Shown: positions 5,132 through 6,923 of the stretch, piece by piece
How positions within the stretch are numbered: position 1 is the first letter of the stretch
Layout: the number at the start of each line of letters is the position of its first letter
NCBI GenBank assembly: GCA_014379045.1
Contig: JACMMK010000221.1
Span: forward strand, 1-6,923
Reading direction: 5' to 3'
DNA: 6,923 nucleotides
DNA from: Burkholderiales bacterium
GTDB lineage: Bacteria; Pseudomonadota; Gammaproteobacteria; Burkholderiales; CAIKXV01
Program-made: the position numbers and the translations under genes
The notes under the pieces: generated by a model
Seen by the model: only the letters and a program-made list of their open reading frames with translations
Databases searched by the model: none
What the model was told of the DNA's origin: nothing

Positions 5132-6115
5132 TTAAGGAATCAGCACGGTCGACCCGGTGGTCCGCCGCGCCTCGAGATCGCGGTGCGCGTCGGCGGCATC
5201 GGCGAGCGCATAGCGCTGCTTGATCTCGACCTTCACCTGCCCGTTCGTCATGACCTCGAACAGATCGTTGGCGCTCGCCACCAGCTCGGCGCGCGTCGCG
5301 TTGTACGTGAACAAGGTCGGACGGGTGAAGTACAGCGACCCGCGCGAGGCGAGCGCGCCGCTGTCGACCGGCGGCACCGGTCCGGAGGCGTTGCCGAAGC
5401 TCACCATCATCCCGCGTGGCTGCAGACAGTCGAGCGACTGAGGCCAGGTGTCCTTGCCGACCGAGTCGTAGACGACCGGCACGCCCCGGCCCGCGGTGAT
5501 TTCTTTCACCCGCTCGACGAAGTTTTCGCGCGAATACACGATCACGTGATCGCAGCCGTGGCGGCGCGCTAGCTCGGCCTTCTCATCGGAGCCGACGGTG
5601 CCGATCACCGTCGCGCCCAGCGCCTTGGCCCACTGGCATGCGATCAGCCCGACGCCCCCGGCCGCGGCATGCCAGAGGATCGTCTGCCCGGACTGGACCG
5701 CGAACGTGCGCTTCAACAGGTATTCCGCGGTCATGCCCTGCAGCATCATCGCCGCGCCCTGCTCGAACGAAATCGCGCCGGGCAATTTCACCAGCTTCGC
5801 CGCCGGCATCAAGCGCGCTTCGGCATAGGCACCGGTCGGTCCGCCGGCATAGGCGACGCGATCGCCGACCGCCAGTTCAGTGACCTCGGCACCGACTGCC
5901 TCGACGACGCCAGCGCCTTCCAGTCCGAGCCCGCACGGCAGCGGCTGCGGATACATGCCGTTGCGATGATAGACATCGATGTAGTTGAGCCCGACCGCGT
6001 GGTGACGCAGAAGCACGGCATCAGGCGCAGGAGCGCCGAGCGGCACCTCTTCCCAGCGCATCACCTCGGGCCCACCGACGTGATCGATGCGGATCGCCTT
6101 GGTCGTATTCGCCAT
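5132..6115 (-). CDS. qorA: NADPH:quinone oxidoreductase, QorA/zeta-crystallin type
   Basis: The product is 327 residues, the same length as E. coli QorA, and is a cytosolic member of the zinc-free medium-chain dehydrogenase/reductase family that reduces quinones with NADPH. The N-terminal catalytic domain has H-V-G-G-P-E-V-M, V-G-L-N-Y-I-D-V-Y-H-R-N-G-M-Y and G-L-G-L-E-G-A-G-V-V. The Rossmann nucleotide-binding motif is A-A-A-G-G-V-G (150-156), followed by L-I-A-C-Q-W-A-K-A-L-G-A. Later V-V-Y-D-S-V-G-K-D-T-W and the C-terminal T-G-S-T-V-L-I-P match the E. coli enzyme closely. The ATG at 6115 is chosen for its GGGAGT Shine-Dalgarno sequence 5 nt upstream and for aligning with the family start; the frame stays open to 6361 but the extra residues are Arg/Ala-rich noise. 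It is divergent from ydcH and first in the leftward cluster. Confidence 0.96.
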   Translation of the reverse strand: MANTTKAIRIDHVGGPEVMRWEEVPLGAPAPDAVLLRHHAVGLNYIDVYHRNGMYPQPLPCGLGLEGAGVVEAVGAEVTELAVGDRVAYAGGPTGAYAEARLMPAAKLVKLPGAISFEQGAAMMLQGMTAEYLLKRTFAVQSGQTILWHAAAGGVGLIACQWAKALGATVIGTVGSDEKAELARRHGCDHVIVYSRENFVERVKEITAGRGVPVVYDSVGKDTWPQSLDCLQPRGMMVSFGNASGPVPPVDSGALASRGSLYFTRPTLFTYNATRAELVASANDLFEVMTNGQVKVEIKQRYALADAADAHRDLEARRTTGSTVLIP

Positions 6116-6353
6116 CGGAAACTCCCGGTCGTGCATCACAAAGGGCGTGGTGTCGGGTGGCTGCCCGCGCACCTTCCATCCATGCGCGATGATAAGCCAT
6201 CGCCGTCGGCGCGCCGAAGCCCGCGGTCCGGTCGACGCTGCCGCGAGCCGCCAGGCAAAACAAGCCGCCGCGGGCCGATGCGCTGGCGCGCTCGCGGTTG
6301 CTCGGGCGCATCGGTTATAGTCCGGAACAGCACGTGTGGCGAGCCCGCCATCG
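6116..6353. other. Divergent intergenic region between qorA and ydcH
   Basis: This 238-bp region should hold both promoters. For the rightward gene, TATAGT (6316-6321) is a 5-of-6 match to the -10 consensus and would give a leader of about 26 nt, but no good -35 sits at the right distance. For qorA, TATCAT on the minus strand (6194-6189) is another 5-of-6 match with a poor -35 and a leader of about 65 nt. No additional gene is supported. Confidence 0.4.
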
Positions 6354-6566
6354 ATGACCATGAGCGACCCCTATCACACCCAGCTGCAGGCGCGCATCGA
6401 GGCGCTCGCCAGCGAGCACCGCGATCTCGAGCGCCTGATCGGCCAGCTCGTCGAGACGCCTGTTCCCGACACGCTGCGGCTGCGCCGCCTGAAGAAGCGC
6501 AAGCTGCTGGTGAAGGATCAGCTGACTGCGCTGCAGCGCGAACTCGCGCCCGACGTGCGTGCCTGA
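6354..6566 (+). CDS. YdcH/DUF465 family small coiled-coil protein
   Basis: The product is 70 residues from the ATG at 6354. It is highly charged and helical: I-E-A-L-A-S-E-H-R-D-L-E-R-L-I (about 13-27), a short proline-containing turn (E-T-P-V-P-D), then L-R-R-L-K-K-R-K-L-L-V-K-D-Q-L (41-55). The second helix with L-K-K-x-x-L-x-x-K-D is the recognisable DUF465/YdcH signature. This family is small, cytosolic and without an established biochemical function. Starts at 6336 (GTG) and 6360 (ATG) are in the same frame and no strong RBS separates them; 6354 is a compromise. arfB begins 22 bp after the stop on the same strand, so the two are probably co-transcribed, with arfB possibly translated by coupling. 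Confidence 0.85.
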   Translation: MTMSDPYHTQLQARIEALASEHRDLERLIGQLVETPVPDTLRLRRLKKRKLLVKDQLTALQRELAPDVRA

Positions 6567-6586
6567 CGTGCGCTCCTGACGCGCCG
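6548..6586 (+). repeat. Three degenerate tandem 13-bp units across the ydcH stop
   Basis: The units are GCCCGACGTGCGT (6548-6560), GCCTGACGTGCGC (6561-6573) and TCCTGACGCGCCG (6574-6586). The first two match at 11 of 13 positions and the last two at 9 of 13. The second unit supplies the ydcH stop codon and the third supplies an in-frame TGA just ahead of arfB. Confidence 0.5.
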
Positions 6587-6588
6587 CC

Positions 6589-6923
6589 ATGGCTGATCCG
6601 ATCGTCATCGCACCGGGCATCGGACTCGACCCGGGCAGCCTCGAGGTGCGCTTCGTACGCGCGTCCGGCCCCGGGGGCCAGAACGTCAACAAGGTGTCGA
6701 GCGCAGTGGAACTCAGTTGCGATCTGACGCGCTCCGGCCTGCCGCTCGACGTGCGCGCACGCGCGATCGCGTTGGCGGGCAGCCGCGCCACTGCCGATCA
6801 ACGCATCCTGATCAGTGCGCAACGGTTTCGCACCCAGCAGACGAACCGCGACGATGCGCTGGCGCGCTTGCTCGCCCTTCTCGCGCGCGCCGCGGTGCGC
6901 CCCAAGCGTCGCATCGCGACCCG
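6589..6923 (+). CDS. arfB: ArfB/YaeJ ribosome-rescue peptidyl-tRNA hydrolase (3' end outside window)
   Basis: About 111 residues are visible and the frame is open at the window edge; the family is about 140 residues, so a short C-terminal part is missing. ArfB enters stalled ribosomes lacking a stop codon and releases the nascent chain. The catalytic GGQ lies at residues 29-31 within A-S-G-P-G-G-Q-N-V-N-K-V-S-S-A-V-E-L, the classic class I release-factor-like hydrolase signature. Codon-recognition domains of true release factors are absent, since the GGQ is near the N-terminus. The visible end R-P-K-R-R-I-A-T begins the basic tail that reads the empty mRNA channel. The ATG at 6589 is the first possible start, because an in-frame TGA lies at 6577-6579. 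There is no clear Shine-Dalgarno sequence, so translation may be coupled to the ydcH-type gene 22 bp upstream. Confidence 0.96.
   Translation, partial: MADPIVIAPGIGLDPGSLEVRFVRASGPGGQNVNKVSSAVELSCDLTRSGLPLDVRARAIALAGSRATADQRILISAQRFRTQQTNRDDALARLLALLARAAVRPKRRIAT

Noticed and set aside
6116..6361. N-terminal extension of qorA up to 6361
   Set aside because: The extra residues are Ala/Arg-rich and unlike the family. The ATG at 6115 has a good RBS and gives the same length as E. coli QorA.
5669..6727. A 352-codon plus-strand ORF opposite qorA, running into the ydcH and arfB region
   Set aside because: It is antisense to a well-supported qorA, overlaps ydcH and arfB in another frame, is Arg/Ala/Pro-rich and has no recognisable domain. 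It is a by-product of high GC content.

Overview
The window is high-GC, gene-dense proteobacterial chromosome. The cold-shock protein, the GlnRS with its Ala/Pro-rich N-terminus, the QorA-type reductase and the DsbB all look betaproteobacterial (Burkholderiales-like); this is a judgement from the protein sequences, not a database result. No transposase, integrase, CRISPR array, tRNA or rRNA is visible, and nothing suggests a recent insertion.

Layout from left to right: the C-terminal part of an unrecognised beta-rich protein (+, cut by the window edge) converges on glnS (glutaminyl-tRNA synthetase, -). A divergent intergenic stretch of about 290 bp separates glnS from a stand-alone TerB-like gene (+). 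That gene converges on a csp-type cold-shock gene (-), with a strong bidirectional intrinsic terminator between them. The csp gene has a good sigma70-type promoter about 190 bp upstream, so its mRNA should carry a leader of about 180 nt with several mutually exclusive hairpins. Upstream of csp on the minus strand lie dsbB (disulfide-bond reoxidation), a four-helix membrane protein, a secreted DUF6152-like protein and qorA (NADPH:quinone reductase). All four are transcribed leftward and closely spaced. Divergently from qorA, a ydcH/DUF465-type small coiled-coil gene and arfB (ribosome-rescue peptidyl-tRNA hydrolase, cut by the right edge) run rightward.

Functional reading: most genes are housekeeping. 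The leftward cluster has an envelope and redox flavour: DsbB hands electrons from the periplasm to quinone, QorA reduces quinones in the cytosol, and two poorly characterised envelope proteins sit between them. Whether these form one transcript is an inference from spacing and strand. The most interesting non-coding signal is the csp leader, which combines alternating complementary arms, a direct repeat near the predicted 5' end, and a terminator-like hairpin with a T tract just before the ribosome binding site. I see no clearly novel multi-gene system here.
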